Shown: positions 46,001-64,000 of the stretch, one piece after another
Layout of the letters: each line of letters begins with the position of its first letter
Position numbering within the stretch: position 1 is the stretch's first letter
Origin: Lamellibrachia satsuma
Lineage: Eukaryota > Annelida > Polychaeta > Sabellida > Siboglinidae
NCBI GenBank assembly: GCA_033239005.1
Contig: BSQZ01000080.1
Coordinates: 222,501 to 286,500 of the forward strand
Length of the DNA stretch: 64,000 nucleotides
Reading direction: 5' to 3'
Translations under genes and position numbers: made by a program
The notes under the pieces: generated by a model
Databases searched by the model: none
What the model saw: the letters and a program-made list of their open reading frames with translations, nothing else
What the model was told of the DNA's origin: nothing

Positions 46001-48996
46001 ATATATCAATACAAGATATACTGGGTAATATAAAAACATATTTAAATGGAAACAATAAACATGTCTTTCTGTATATGTACAATGGCCAGAATAAAACAGT
46101 AAAGATGAATGTCATATTCTTCCACAGAGGAACATAACTTTTTTGCTAAGAATTCAGCCTTCATCCTTAATTAATTATTACTTACATGAATACACTATTG
46201 CCTATGCATTTATGTATTTGTTTTTAATTTACCTGTTATATGTCCAGTGTCTTTCCAGAGAACAGTTTGAATGCGATGCAGTTCAGATAATGTTTGAAGT
46301 GGTTTCTAGTTATGTCGCTAGGTATTATTTAAAATAAATATCACTATTATGAATTCACATTCTATTTTGTGTGACAATTTTTAATGATGTTACACATCCC
46401 CCTAATTCTGTTCATTAGTTGCGTATGATTTATGTGAGGAAACTGCTCCTGTTTATGTATTGAAATAGTATTCAGCAAAAGAACCATTTTCGTTATAGCT
46501 GTACACTGAACAAGAGCATGACATTCACACATGACAGTCACACATGACAGTCACACATGACAGTCACACATGACAGTCACACATGACATTCACACATGAC
46601 ATTCACACATGACAGTCACACATGACATTCACACATGACAGTCACACATGACAGTCACACATGACAGTCACACATGACAATGACAGTCACACATGACATT
46701 CACACATGACAGTCACACATGACAGTCACACATGACATTCACACATGACAGTCACACATGACAGTCACACAAGGCACCGCATCAATTGGTTTGACTTCAA
46801 TTACTTCAAAGCAAATATCTTGTAATAATAAAAATCTTGTAATAATAAAAATCAACTGTATCGAAATACAACTGTGGATTTTGTTTCAGATGTGGAGGTA
46901 ATTATTCAAGAAAACAAAGACGTCTTTGCCAGCAAGGAAGTCATGTCTAGGTATAAACTTGGTGTCCAGATATTTCCTGTTTTCGTGTTAGTGGCCAACT
47001 GATGTTCTTAGCGGTCTCATTTGGCCAGTCACTGGTTGAGTATGTGTCATCCTCAGTTGTTTTTTATATCTCGTTTACAGAAGTAGAACTGCTGCTTTAT
47101 ATATACTTTTTATATAGTTAGTCAAACAGCAATAGAGAAATGGTGCTCTCTGCGTAGCCAAGTTTTGGTAACTGGTATTTTCTTACCTAGTCAAACCTGT
47201 GACTTGCTGCACAGTACAGTATACATGCATTTATTTAATATATACATTCACACTTTTTCATAATATCATAAACCATGTAGTAATTAATGTTATAAGATGT
47301 TGCAAGTTATCAGTGGATGGGTTATTTTTTTTACAGAGTCTTAAGGTGGGATGACGAGGCTTGCTTCAAAGAACTTGCAGACAAGTTCGACTACGTTATC
47401 TGTGCTGACTGGTGAGTAACACTTGTTCTTCTTGTCATCAAGTAAATCAGCATATTTGAACTCTAAGTTTTCATTAATCAATTAAATTTTCTTCTGTAGA
47501 TCTTCATGACAGATAATAAACATCAAACCAGGTAGCATACTTGGCAATATTTTGTTTGTGAAGGGCACATGTTGTGGATGGATTTATTTGGTATTTTGTG
47601 TTCTAGTTCTAAGTGTCGTCTGGTCAAAGTGAAAACCTGAAACCAGCCTGTGAGTTATGCTAATACAAGTAATTGATTATGTTTGGGTAGAATAAATTCT
47701 TGAACCTGACCTAAGCTGTTGAATTTCCATTTTTTAGACAATGCAATCTTCAGAAGAAAATGTTTCACTTCTTTATTGCTTTTGTTTCTTTATAGTTTAT
47801 TTTTCGATGACTACAGACTTCACCTGGTCAATGTGCTACATGCAATAATGAAGCCTAAGGGAGAAGCGATTATTTTTGCACCAAAACGAGGAAAGACATT
47901 CGAGGCTTTCGAAGAGGCTGCTCGGTCGAGATTCCGGGTGTGTCGGACAGAACAATACGATGAAGACGTTTGGAAGTATCACCAACAGGTAAAGTGAAGA
48001 ATGTGAACACAGTAGTGAATGTTTATCAGTAAATGCAATGTAGTCATAATAAAAGTATTTCTAAACCCGGCAATGAGATGATGTATTGTAGGATATGATG
48101 ATTGTCAATGCCACGTCAGAAATTCATCTCCACACATTATATGGGTGGGATACTTGATCGTTGGGCATTGTATACAAATGCCAATATTACCCGTGTTTCT
48201 TTAATATATCCTCTCTTTTCTGCTAGCAGTTTACTGTAGTACACCTTTTTGGCAGATCTTAATATAGAAATTAGTTTGTTTTTGTGCGTTTTGTATCAAG
48301 CTTTCAGTTCTATACCGGAGAAATAATCTGTAAAGTTGATTTTCCTTCCGACATGCAGTTTTTATGCCATTGGTCAACAAATTGGTTTCTACAATTTCTT
48401 AGTTGGGCAGTGGCGGTTGTACAATATATTATATGTGTGTTGATAAAATTAGCATATGCTATGTTAACATTGTTCGAGTACAACACACTTCTCCACTTTT
48501 TTTACTTCAAACTGTCCATAAACATAAGTATATTGTTTTCTTTCAAGCTTTGTAGATTTCTAAATGCCTTAGATTAATTTTTTTCCAATTCATATTATCG
48601 TAAGACAAATATCAGCAAGTGGTCACTGATTATATTGCTGCGACCACTGCTGCAGAATGAACTCTGGATTAGGTACATTTATTCATGTTTATGACATAAT
48701 ATATGTTGTCACTGTTACTGTTACATGAAAATTATTGAAATTGCACATTACTAAAGTTTTCAATACACAATGTGTCATCTGTTCATGATTTATCTCATTG
48801 GGGGACATATGATGCATTCTTGAAATTATAAATAATTTCCTGGATATGTTGTAATGAAATGGTAGGAGCCCTGTAAAAAGCAATTGTGTTGTAGAATCTG
48901 TCCAAAGCCTCGACAGAGTATGACGCAGACCTTCACTACCCCATCCTTCTGCAGCTGTTCAAGGGAGAACTCCCAGCCGAGGGGTTGGGGCAGTGA
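37243..48996 (+). CDS. CAMKMT: Calmodulin-lysine N-methyltransferase (CaM KMT), complete
   Basis: Ten exons (37243-37332, 39811-39974, 40718-40779, 40911-40971, 41725-41779, 44150-44213, 46890-46950, 47337-47411, 47796-47988, 48895-48996) give 308 codons plus TGA; human CAMKMT is 323 residues. The enzyme transfers methyl groups from S-adenosylmethionine to calmodulin Lys115. Seen: RWKIL...VSVRRFHSFGL at the N-terminus; [20 protein letters not shown] (98-116), the family signature; SAM motif I CELGGGMTSLAGL (131-143); acidic motif LTDGNE (156-161); LRWDD; VICADCLFFDDYR (206-218), the post-I catalytic-face motif; and KGEAIIFAPKRGKTFEAF. All junction phases agree. The start ATG 37243 is chosen from family length. 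The frame is open further upstream (to 37033), but that part is hydrophobic and unlike the family. Confidence 0.95.
37640..37905 (+). mobile_element. LINE 3'-end fragment
   Basis: The plus frame reads WNSLPEIVVQAKSLNI and DHFWSNQEILYNF before a stop, typical of a CR1-type RT C-terminus. It faces another LINE fragment on the minus strand. Confidence 0.6.
37906..38340 (-). mobile_element. LINE C-terminal fragment
   Basis: The minus frame reads HLEYYCTVWNPYTRKEVTKI, then NIQRRATRFVSNNYSQREC and a short tail with stops. It is the post-RT region of an L2/CR1-type element in CAMKMT intron 1. Confidence 0.7.
38745..39180. repeat. 25-bp minisatellite, about 17 copies, inside a LINE
   Basis: Unit AGAACATATACTTCTAGTAT plus AAGTG. 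The intact LINE at 32640 has gtttgaagaacatattccta here, so the unit derives from LINE coding sequence. Confidence 0.9.
39141..39400. repeat. Inverted repeat, about 50-bp arms
   Basis: 39141-39190 (tataagtgagaacatatact...tctagaacatg) is the reverse complement of 39351-39400. The spacer has more degenerate repeats and a CACACA tract. Confidence 0.85.
39417..39590. repeat. (TATG)n, about 43 copies
   Basis: Pure tetranucleotide microsatellite. It ends about 220 bp before CAMKMT exon 2. Confidence 0.97.
39811..39974 (+). CDS. CAMKMT: CAMKMT exon 2
   Basis: Acceptor gtttctag, donor AG|GTAACT. It encodes VIKQSIAIDTLTVSVRRF ... HIWYLYTCPAFPKFSAQI. Phase 0 in, 2 out. Confidence 0.92.
39998..40050. 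repeat. (AT)n tract
   Basis: Short AT microsatellite about 25 bp after the exon 2 donor. Confidence 0.9.
40718..40779 (+). CDS. CAMKMT: CAMKMT exon 3
   Basis: Acceptor actttcag, donor T|GTGAGT. It encodes [20 protein letters not shown]. Confidence 0.93.
40911..40971 (+). CDS. CAMKMT: CAMKMT exon 4
   Basis: Acceptor tgtctgcag, donor AA|GTGAGT. It completes the Cys codon and encodes [19 protein letters not shown]. Confidence 0.94.
40972..41724 (+). other. CAMKMT intron 4, nothing recognised
   Basis: AT-rich intron without repeats or LINE fragments that I could identify. Confidence 0.6.
41725..41779 (+). CDS. CAMKMT: CAMKMT exon 5 (SAM motif I)
   Basis: Acceptor tttttccag, donor GCA|GTAAGT. 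It encodes GRHVCELGGGMTSLAGLA, containing the Gly-rich SAM-binding loop. Confidence 0.95.
42240..42640 (+). mobile_element. Non-LTR retrotransposon 3' end
   Basis: Plus frame: ENILRDATHPLHTTFIPV, then RRYLSISACTARYSRSFVPS and VIKALNS-stop, a common LINE C-terminus. Its 3' UTR follows, ending ccaataaaggtattatta. The 84-bp array starts at this tail. Confidence 0.65.
42640..43790. repeat. 84-bp minisatellite, about 13.5 copies
   Basis: The unit begins ATGTTACGCTTTCGTATTAC and contains TCCATGTCTGGTTTCTTTTG. Variants alternate between tatgttaactgag and tatatcaa(a/c)tgag. Period 28 codons gives a 341-codon false ORF. It is in CAMKMT intron 5. Confidence 0.97.
43905..44040 (-). mobile_element. tRNA-derived SINE head, second family
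   Basis: The minus strand reads GGGGCATGGTAGCACAGAGA (A-box region), then GGTGTTCGAGTCC (B box) and the same ctgctgccgtttcaaa joint as the other SINEs. It lies 110 bp upstream of CAMKMT exon 6. Confidence 0.7.
44150..44213 (+). CDS. CAMKMT: CAMKMT exon 6
   Basis: Acceptor tgctgtgtag, donor A|GTAAGT. It encodes VATYSEACQVTLTDGNEQSV and K, including the acidic SAM-ribose-binding motif. Mobile elements lie on both sides. Confidence 0.93.
44222..45845 (+). mobile_element. L2/CR1-type LINE, 5'-truncated, three frame breaks
   Basis: Plus-strand frames give, in order: LDELPARVLKETAKQIAP, LVTPIHKKSHKSDPANYRPI, QHGFQSGLSCESQL, LLDFAKAFDKVPHLR, a shift near 44745, SGVPQGSVIGPVLFLLYIND, RLFADDSIIYRKI, YLGVKLDSKLTWTNH, LERVQHSAARFV, a shift near 45345, LGWSTLERRRI, a shift at the C tract near 45480, then IKAMVVSFYPRAIRIWNMIP. 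The catalytic FADD is intact but the ORF is broken. It begins about 8 bp after the exon 6 donor. Confidence 0.9.
45846..46520 (+). other. CAMKMT intron 6, remainder
   Basis: AT-rich sequence with no recognised gene or element. Confidence 0.5.
46525..46775. repeat. 13-bp minisatellite, about 19 copies
   Basis: Unit CACACATGACAGT with attcacacatgac variants, in CAMKMT intron 6. It ends about 115 bp before exon 7. Confidence 0.95.
46890..46950 (+). CDS. CAMKMT: CAMKMT exon 7
   Basis: Acceptor tttgtttcag, donor AG|GTATAA. It encodes VEVIIQENKDVFASKEVMS. Confidence 0.88.
47337..47411 (+). CDS. CAMKMT: CAMKMT exon 8
   Basis: Acceptor ttttttacag, donor TG|GTGAGT. It encodes VLRWDDEACFKELADKF and DYVICAD. 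Confidence 0.93.
47796..47988 (+). CDS. CAMKMT: CAMKMT exon 9
   Basis: Acceptor ctttatag, donor CAG|GTAAAG. It encodes LFFDDYRLHLVNVLHAIMKP, then KGEAIIFAPKRGKTFEAFEE and the strand/helix that ends near YDEDVWKYHQQ. Confidence 0.94.
47989..48894 (+). other. CAMKMT intron 9, nothing recognised
   Basis: AT-rich with no array or element identified. Confidence 0.6.
48895..48996 (+). CDS. CAMKMT: CAMKMT exon 10 (terminal)
   Basis: Acceptor gtgttgtag. It encodes NLSKASTEYDADLHYPILLQ, then LFKGELPAEGLGQ and TGA at 48994. Confidence 0.92.
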   Translation, partial: NLSKASTEYDADLHYPILLQLFKGELPAEGLGQ

Positions 48997-49009
48997 ACAT
49001 GAACACTAC

Positions 49010-49215
49010 TGTAGTGCTCAGGAAGCTAGTGACAGTGCGAGAGACCTGTGCCATGCAGGAAGCTAGTGACAGTGCGAGAGACCTGTGCCATGCAGGAAGC
49101 TAGTGACAGTGCGAGAGACCTGTGCCATGCAGGAAGCTAGTGACAGTGCAAGAGACCTGTGCCATGCAGGAAGCTAGTGACAGTGCGAGAGACCTGTGCC
49201 ATGCAGGAAGCATGT
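49010..49215. repeat. 37-bp minisatellite in CAMKMT 3' UTR, about 5 copies
   Basis: Unit AAGCTAGTGACAGTGCGAGA plus GACCTGTGCCATGCAGG. It starts about 15 bp after the stop codon. Confidence 0.95.
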
Positions 49216-49775
49216 GACTATTGGATGCATAAGGAATAAGGGACAGGTGGTCGATGGATATAATCTCAGGTAAAAAGTCGTTAGTGCAAAGCATAAACAG
49301 TACAAAGTCTGACCGTGTTATACTCTATCAACTATATATATTTTCTAACATTGATTGTTCAGACGTGTTTAAAAAAAAATTATTTGACCATTATCTGTTT
49401 ATCGGGTAATTTGAATGTTTACATTGCTTGCCGAGTCGAATTGAATAAAACATAGTTTTTTGAATGTTAATTATACACCCATCACGTGACCGCCTCTCTT
49501 CGATAAAATTTGGCCACAGTATTGGTAGCTTTTTTAGGGTGATTTTTATCGATAAACAGATAAAGGTTAAATTATATTAAAAATGTTATGTTGTGGTTAA
49601 ATCACGTCTAGGCAGTCAAGATGTTAGAGAATAGTTTATAAAAACGATCAAACATTGTTGAATTATTCCTAGTCTTTCAGTTACCCAAAGAAGTAATGTT
49701 GAAAACGCTGATGGTAGTGTATGTATGTATGTAACAACCTATCTATTTTGTTATGTCGTACAATAAATGTACAAA
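49216..49775 (+). other. CAMKMT: CAMKMT 3' UTR
   Basis: AATAAA signals occur near 49443 (ttgaataaaac) and 49761 (acaataaatg). Nothing else recognised. Confidence 0.5.
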
Positions 49776-51122
49776 ATGTGGCTTTCGTTTTTGAAGTATT
49801 ACAAAGACAACATGACACGCCTTGGTAAAATGTCACATTTATTTACAACAGCCAAGTTTCATTGTTAACTAAACAGCAGATATTTCCCATTCTCTACAAT
49901 TATTGCTTTCAAAATATACAACATATAGCCTCAAAGCAATCTACGTAGTCATTAAAACAAGGACTCGTTTGTGTCCTCTCCACATCTACCATAAACACTT
50001 TCACTGATCTCACTAAACGGTTGATGACTATTGATGAACAACATCTGTCGTCACCCCACGCTTGTGTTCAGTTACTTTGGCATCAGTTTATAAAAACAAG
50101 TTTCTTGCTGTAAGTGGCTTTGTACCCGAAGCTAAATGACAAAACAGGATACAGAAAATCAGAACAATGTACAAGTAAAACGCTACCCATCCGCATGGCG
50201 AGGGCGATTCGAGTGACAACGTGCAAGCGCTCTCACCTGTCGACCAATATAGCATGGCTGGAAGATCACTGACAATGCATGAAATATTTCTACTGAAACT
50301 TGGTTCAGAATTCTGCACATACATGCTCGTTAACTGTATATTACCTGCCCACACAGTATTATATTTTATATGGAGAGTAAAAAATTATATTAAAAGTCAG
50401 ATTGTGATGCTCTTTCTATTCTAATTGTAAATCTGTGGATTCTAGCAATAAGAACGACTTTTCAGATCCACAGCAAACTGACTAGTTCTTACAGCAGACA
50501 CCAGGTGTCTCCTTGCTGTTTAATACTTTGTAAGATTTCGTAATCCACCACTTACAGTGCATCAACGATCGTCTGACAGTCGTCAGGCATTTGAACAAAA
50601 TGGTTAAAACAATAAAACGTCCCAAAGAGTATTCAACTTACGAAACAGCACAACATTCATAGTAATCATTCTCCGTCATAAACACAATGCAGTTAGACAC
50701 GCTGACATCACAGGTACTAAATCCTGGCCAAAACCGAAGTGAGCACAACTCTACTAAAATAAAAATGTAGCATTTAAAACGGAAGCAACTGCAGTCAGTC
50801 TCTGCAGAAGCCATGACCAGTGCAATGTTTCTTCGTTTCGGATATCGATGTATGATTGCCGTGGATGGTGAAATTATACAAAATGTAAATTTCACATACA
50901 AAAAAAGACATACAAACATAGCTGAAAAAAAAACATGATGTTCACTTCCTGTCGTCAAAATCTATTTTCTTCCAGACATCTGCAGTTTCTGACCTGGTCG
51001 GTTCTACTGTAAAGATATCCAGTACTATTTTAGACACAAATCTAATAATATTCAACTATCCAACATGTTTTGGAAATTAATTGCCTCGCAAGTTTATTGA
51101 CAGTAGTATCATAGAAAAAACT

Positions 51123-51203
51123 TCAATCATATGATACAGGTTTGAAGAGGTGAGGCTTGAAGTTCTTGAACTGCAGATCGTTTCCGTTCTGATACCCCAA
51201 TTG
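51123..51203 (-). CDS. Possible small terminal exon
   Basis: Acceptor tttcattcag, then 26 codons reading QLGYQNGNDLQFKNFKPHLF, then KPVSYD and TGA. Phase 0. No confirmed upstream partner. An in-phase donor-like GAG|GTAGCC occurs inside the last PKC exon near 55228, so it could be an alternative PKC C-terminus. Chance occurrence is not excluded. Confidence 0.3.
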   Translation of the reverse strand, partial: QLGYQNGNDLQFKNFKPHLFKPVSYD

Positions 51204-53094
51204 CTGAATGAAAACAAAACTGCAGGGTTGTACAAATGATCATTCCAGACGCATCAGTACTGATCTATTATGTACACCTGCACACTGGTCATCTGTCAAC
51301 AACTGGGAATAAATACTATACAATATACAATAAATACAAAGTGTACGGGCAAGCACTGCATTCGACCTTGGCTCAATCTGCGGCTGGCAACCACGCTTAT
51401 CAAAGAAACATTCTACCAATACAGAAATCACACACTGAATCACAGAAGCTACTTGAGGAATTGATCATTCATTTTGTCAGATATCAAGTTAAAAACAATT
51501 AGTTACCTAGTTATAGTAGCCACTAATCAAGAATGAGCTGTGTATTGTTTGAGAATGTGACAGTTTCACTGGGCAAGTCTTGGGCATGTTCCATTTTAGT
51601 CACCCTAAAATTGATTGGCACAATCTCATACTTACAAGTCCCTGATGTACCCCATTAGACACACCTGTCACATATTTGACATCTAACTGAACGTGTTTAT
51701 AGTTCCAACCAAACCATGCCATAAATAAATTTAGCCTTTAATTTTTTTCGTTTGCCGAGTCACTGCCATATAAAATGTTGTTGAATTGATTTCCAGACTG
51801 CATATGTGGAGAGATTTACTGCTGGAACTAGTTTAGTCTGAGATGATTGCATCACACAATTAAACGTCCAAAACATTAATAAGAAACTACCACAGTAAAT
51901 AACATATCTTGAAATAGAAAGCTACATGAAAATGTCAGAAGTAGCACAAGCTTCTCAACAGTTGCGGACCTAATGAAGTGGACCAAACAAAAACAGACCC
52001 TAGTCTAGACCAAAAATATCGACTGGACCAAAATCGAAATCAGGACTTTATAATGCACATCTCAATTAGTTTGAATGAAATACACTTTCTTATTGTTTTA
52101 CTTGTTGAAATGGCCCAGCAATTTTGCAACATAAAAGCTTTATAGCGGGTTGGATATGCATGTTTTGTTTAAGTCTATCAAATTCCATTTCATTCATGTT
52201 CTGCCACAACTGTTGATGCAGCTACAAGTAGAAAAACAGTAAAAACAAAATAGAATATATAGCATAAAACATGCAGGCATTTTTGACAGCCAGATGAGAT
52301 TAAAATGTTCTCTATGTAGCTGAGTAGCCCTATGTATGTTTAAAATAGAACGTGATAAAGATTTGTAGACAAACTAATACACTGACATCAAATCATTGAG
52401 GCAGACCAAGCCCAGTTTCTTGCACTGATACAGTCACCAAGTTCTACTTTTTTGTTGCACCAGTGAAAACAAAATAGTAACTGGGCACAGATGAAACAGC
52501 GCTTTCAAAAAGACTACCCTGATTGCCTGCTCAATTTTAAGAGAAATAAAAACAAAATATATGATATCAGTTGCAAAGCTTGCGGCCCATCTAAATATAA
52601 CTAAAGTGACTGGTAAACCTACGTATGATTTCAAATGCAGGAGATGTAGACAAATATCAGTATATTTATGATCACGTTTCGAACAGGAGAACAGCATTTG
52701 TAGCTATGTGCAAGATAAAACATCAGAGTTGTTGATAACTGTTAAAAGGTGGCAGTGCTGGCAAACTTGTATTGGTTTGGTTGGTTCCATCAGGCAATAT
52801 AAATAGATACCACAAAAACATTGGTAGAATTATAGCTCCATGACTAAATGTGACACACGGCTCAATGTAAAACTGGCAGAAACAATTTGCTTGTTTCATC
52901 CACCTCCTGCCATTTGTATTTCGCTCAAGTCCGACTGGAGAATGTAATTGTCCACTCAAACAGGAAATGTTTCTAATCCTACCAACCTTTCCAGAAGAGC
53001 TCTAGCCCAAAGTATCAGGTTATGTCGACATGTTTTGAGGTGAGGTGCAAAAGGAATACAGAAACGCTCCAACATGAAGCAAATAATTTGATGG

Positions 53095-53275
53095 TACAAA
53101 CTGTTACACATGCTTCCTAACCATCCGACCAACTTGATACAAACTGTTACACATGCTTCCTAACATTTTGACCAACTTGGTACAAACTGTTACACATGCT
53201 TCCTAACCATCCGACCAACTTTGTACAAACTGTTACACATGCTTCCTAACCATCTGACCAACTTTGTACAAAAAG
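53095..53275. repeat. 44-bp minisatellite, 4 copies
   Basis: Unit TACAAACTGTTACACATGCT plus TCCTAACCATCCGACCAACTTGG, with small variations. Confidence 0.9.
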
Positions 53276-54783
53276 AACGAACCACTTATCGGCAATCCTG
53301 GTGGGTTTCCTCGAAGCTATCGCCATGATGACAATGGGAAACTAAAGAAAGCATTATGTTTATGACAGTCATTTCTCATAGTCAACACCAGTAAAATATC
53401 AGTCAATCATTCAGATAGATATATAGATATATATATATAATTATATTAATCATCTTCATCACATTGGTATCGTCACCGACTCTGTGCAGTTGTCCAGATT
53501 CGCTGCATGGCAGCTGTGACACTAGTCCACGGCAACCACACGCCATACGTAAACAGTAGTTTGCCAAGAATGTACAAACATATCAAATATACACATACTT
53601 CGCATGCACATGTAAACATGCAGACATGCACGCACACACTGCTGTTTTTCTGGCAAGATAAAGAATACATATTGCACATGAGTAGAAAGAGCATAGGCCA
53701 GCCTAGCCCCTTGAGTTGCCAGCACTGTTGGCTGGAGGCAGGACGCGTACGTAAGGACGCACCCTCTTTGGCTTTGACATCACAGAATATCCACCCCCTC
53801 CGACTGCCACCCCCTCTAACTGCCACCACCGGTTACTGCGATGCCCCCATCACTGGAGACCTGGCTGCCGCACTTGGTCATGCACACACGCACGCACAGG
53901 CCACATGCATGCGCACACACATAAACACTCACTCAGTCAACCAACGGCTTACATACAACATTCTTTCTGCAGTGTAGTACATAACCTGGGAATGCAGTTT
54001 TCAGAGATGTTCCTTATCTGGGCTTTAATTATTCTCCTTATTAGCCACAAGACTTTGTTGTGAATCGGAAAATGGTGATAGTTTCTTTTCTTCTGTAGCC
54101 AACGAATATGTGTATCTGCAAAGCAGAACATAGATGACTGTAAGTTCTATATCCTTGCAAAGAGACGCAAGTCCCAGTGGCCAAACTGCACTGTCAGGTA
54201 TGTTCAGCATCCAAGCCAAGACCAGGCATTTAGTCATTGTCTCACACGACAAATTACTTACACACGTTTTTTCTAGCGCATTGCTGCCGGCCGACACGAA
54301 CAAAGACAGAAGACAGCACGGCAGCTAAGCATTCACAGATGCACACAACAGTTCTGGAAGATTCACACATGATATCTTGGTAAATGGCCAGCATCAGTGA
54401 TGGCGTTGTCATGGTGACGGTAGAGGTGTGAGAGGTTTGCCATAGCAACGGTGGCAGCAGCATTGACATCCAGATGTACACAACCACCGTGGCTAGCCAG
54501 CTGGTATGGATGTCAGCAGTCACAGTGCCACCTAGTAGCCATAGCAACACAACTTGGAACGATGTGGCATGGTCATGCAGATGTGAATCTACAAAGCCTT
54601 TCTCTGCCAACCTCCAGCGACTCAAGTCTAGTCCAGCACTGGCAACTTTGTTTCATCCTCCATTCTCTATTTCCACAGAACAATTAACTGTTGTCATGGC
54701 AACCTGACATGACTATGAGCAGTCTCCGTGACAGTGATGGGACATGTTTTTTCTTATGCTATGGTCAAAACCAGTTTCTGTTG

Positions 54784-63270
<8,487 letters not shown>

Positions 63271-63849
63271 CTGCAATAGTGTGAGACGAAGAAATTAAAC
63301 ATTTTGACATAAGTGCTGATTGAAACAGTATTTACTTTCATATTTGTACAAATTAAAATTCTTGGACACTTGTGTTCAGTCCAAGTTCCCCAAATTCACT
63401 GATATTGTAAACATTTACTGTCAAGACTGAAACAAGTATTATGTTAGCTTAATGCTAACAAACAGTTACACTTCTACCACTTACTTCGCAACCTTTGTCT
63501 CTACTAGACTACCACATTGCATAAACTACTCTTCATCAATAACCGATATACCTGAAATATGATCAATGGCAAACTTCTCTGAATATTACCAAATATAGTG
63601 CACGAGCAGCAAAATGCATTTCCAGTCATTTCGGAACAAATCCCATAATACTTTCTACTTAAAATAGTTGTCTAATCAAGAGTTGTGTTGGTCTTTGAAT
63701 AATAGTTAACACTTGTAGCATTCTTTGTTTAAATATACCAAAAAACACATGGCAGTGTAATATATGTTATGGTATTTATTTAGTAAATAACATATTTTCT
63801 TAAAAGTGTCGTATTCAAATAAAGTTTACTCCTAACAACAAACAGTTCA
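63271..63849 (-). other. PKC intron at right edge
   Basis: No exon recognised. The C1 and C2 domain exons must lie beyond the window. Confidence 0.55.
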
Positions 63850-63854
63850 TTAAC

Positions 63855-64000
63855 GAGTTAACTTCCACAGCATACACAATTAATGTGAGCGAAACTAGTG
63901 CATGGTGAATACAACTGGTGAAGATGTGTTGTCAGGTGCTTTGTAAGGTACAGAGTTAACTTCCACACCATACACAAATAATGTGAGTGAAACTAGTGCA
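63855..64000. repeat. About 94-bp direct repeat cut by the window edge
   Basis: gagttaacttccacagcata...gcgaaactagtgca at 63855-63902 recurs at 63951-64000 (gagttaacttccacaccata...gtgaaactagtgca). It may be the start of a larger array. Confidence 0.8.

Larger units (their letters stand above)
49830..54783 (-). other. Probable long 3' UTR / flank of the PKC gene
   Basis: No robust coding sequence except the possible small exon at 51203-51123. On the minus strand an AATAAA (plus tttatt near 49837) could end the transcript. The repeats at 53095-53275 and an AT tract near 53425 lie here. Extent is inferred from the absence of other genes. Confidence 0.4.

Noticed and set aside
50088..50354. 88-codon minus ORF with hydrophobic segment
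   Set aside because: No homology recognised and no splice signals; treated as UTR.
53473..53977. Overlapping ORFs of 118 and 156 codons on opposite strands
   Set aside because: No splice partners, no domain; lies in the probable PKC 3' UTR.

Overview
This window is nuclear DNA of an invertebrate animal. The genes are split into small exons with GT..AG introns. It also carries CR1/L2-type non-LTR retrotransposon remains, tRNA-derived SINEs and an exceptional load of minisatellites and microsatellites. The gene set (a novel protein kinase C of the epsilon type, known as Apl II in Aplysia; calmodulin-lysine N-methyltransferase; a periaxin/AHNAK-like PDZ protein) and the repeat style suggest a lophotrochozoan, perhaps a mollusc. 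The species cannot be fixed from the sequence.

Layout. 1-11.7 kb: the 3' part of a plus-strand PDZ-protein gene (exons 2320-2454, 7151-7295, 7792-9395) with introns full of 34-bp, 12-bp and 60-bp tandem repeats and a long AT-rich 3' region. 11.8-18.0 kb: a 21-bp satellite, a CR1 copy, a possible MITE and a 68-bp palindromic array. 19.0-31.5 kb: seven minus-strand exons of one gene that joins a 3-hydroxyacyl-CoA-dehydrogenase-like NAD-binding domain to a C-terminal RING finger. Its introns hold a 1.7-kb 51-bp satellite, LINE fragments and SINE-derived arrays. 31.5-37.2 kb: repeats, a 2.2-kb LINE and a diverged duplication. 37.2-49.0 kb: a complete ten-exon plus-strand CAMKMT gene (308 codons plus stop). 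49.8-63.3 kb: nine minus-strand exons covering the hinge, kinase domain and C-terminus of a PKC epsilon-type kinase, whose 5' exons lie beyond the right edge. CAMKMT and PKC converge near 49.8 kb.

How the genes relate: the two right-hand genes both belong to calcium/lipid signalling, since CAMKMT trimethylates calmodulin and novel PKC responds to diacylglycerol. Nothing in the sequence shows that they are co-regulated. The HADH-like/RING gene looks like a ubiquitin ligase built on a dehydrogenase fold that has lost its catalytic histidine.

The main unusual signal is that many tandem arrays here were not born from random DNA but from recognisable functional sequence. Examples are the exon end plus 5' splice site of the PKC glycine-loop exon (30 in-frame 39-bp units), another PKC exon-intron junction (about 3 units), an exon-acceptor junction and the last coding block of the RING gene, both halves of a tRNA-derived SINE, and interior and tail sequence of LINEs. 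The PKC 39-bp array, a string of about 30 duplicated 5' splice sites that stays open in frame with the kinase, and the dehydrogenase-RING fusion are the two best candidates for something undescribed.
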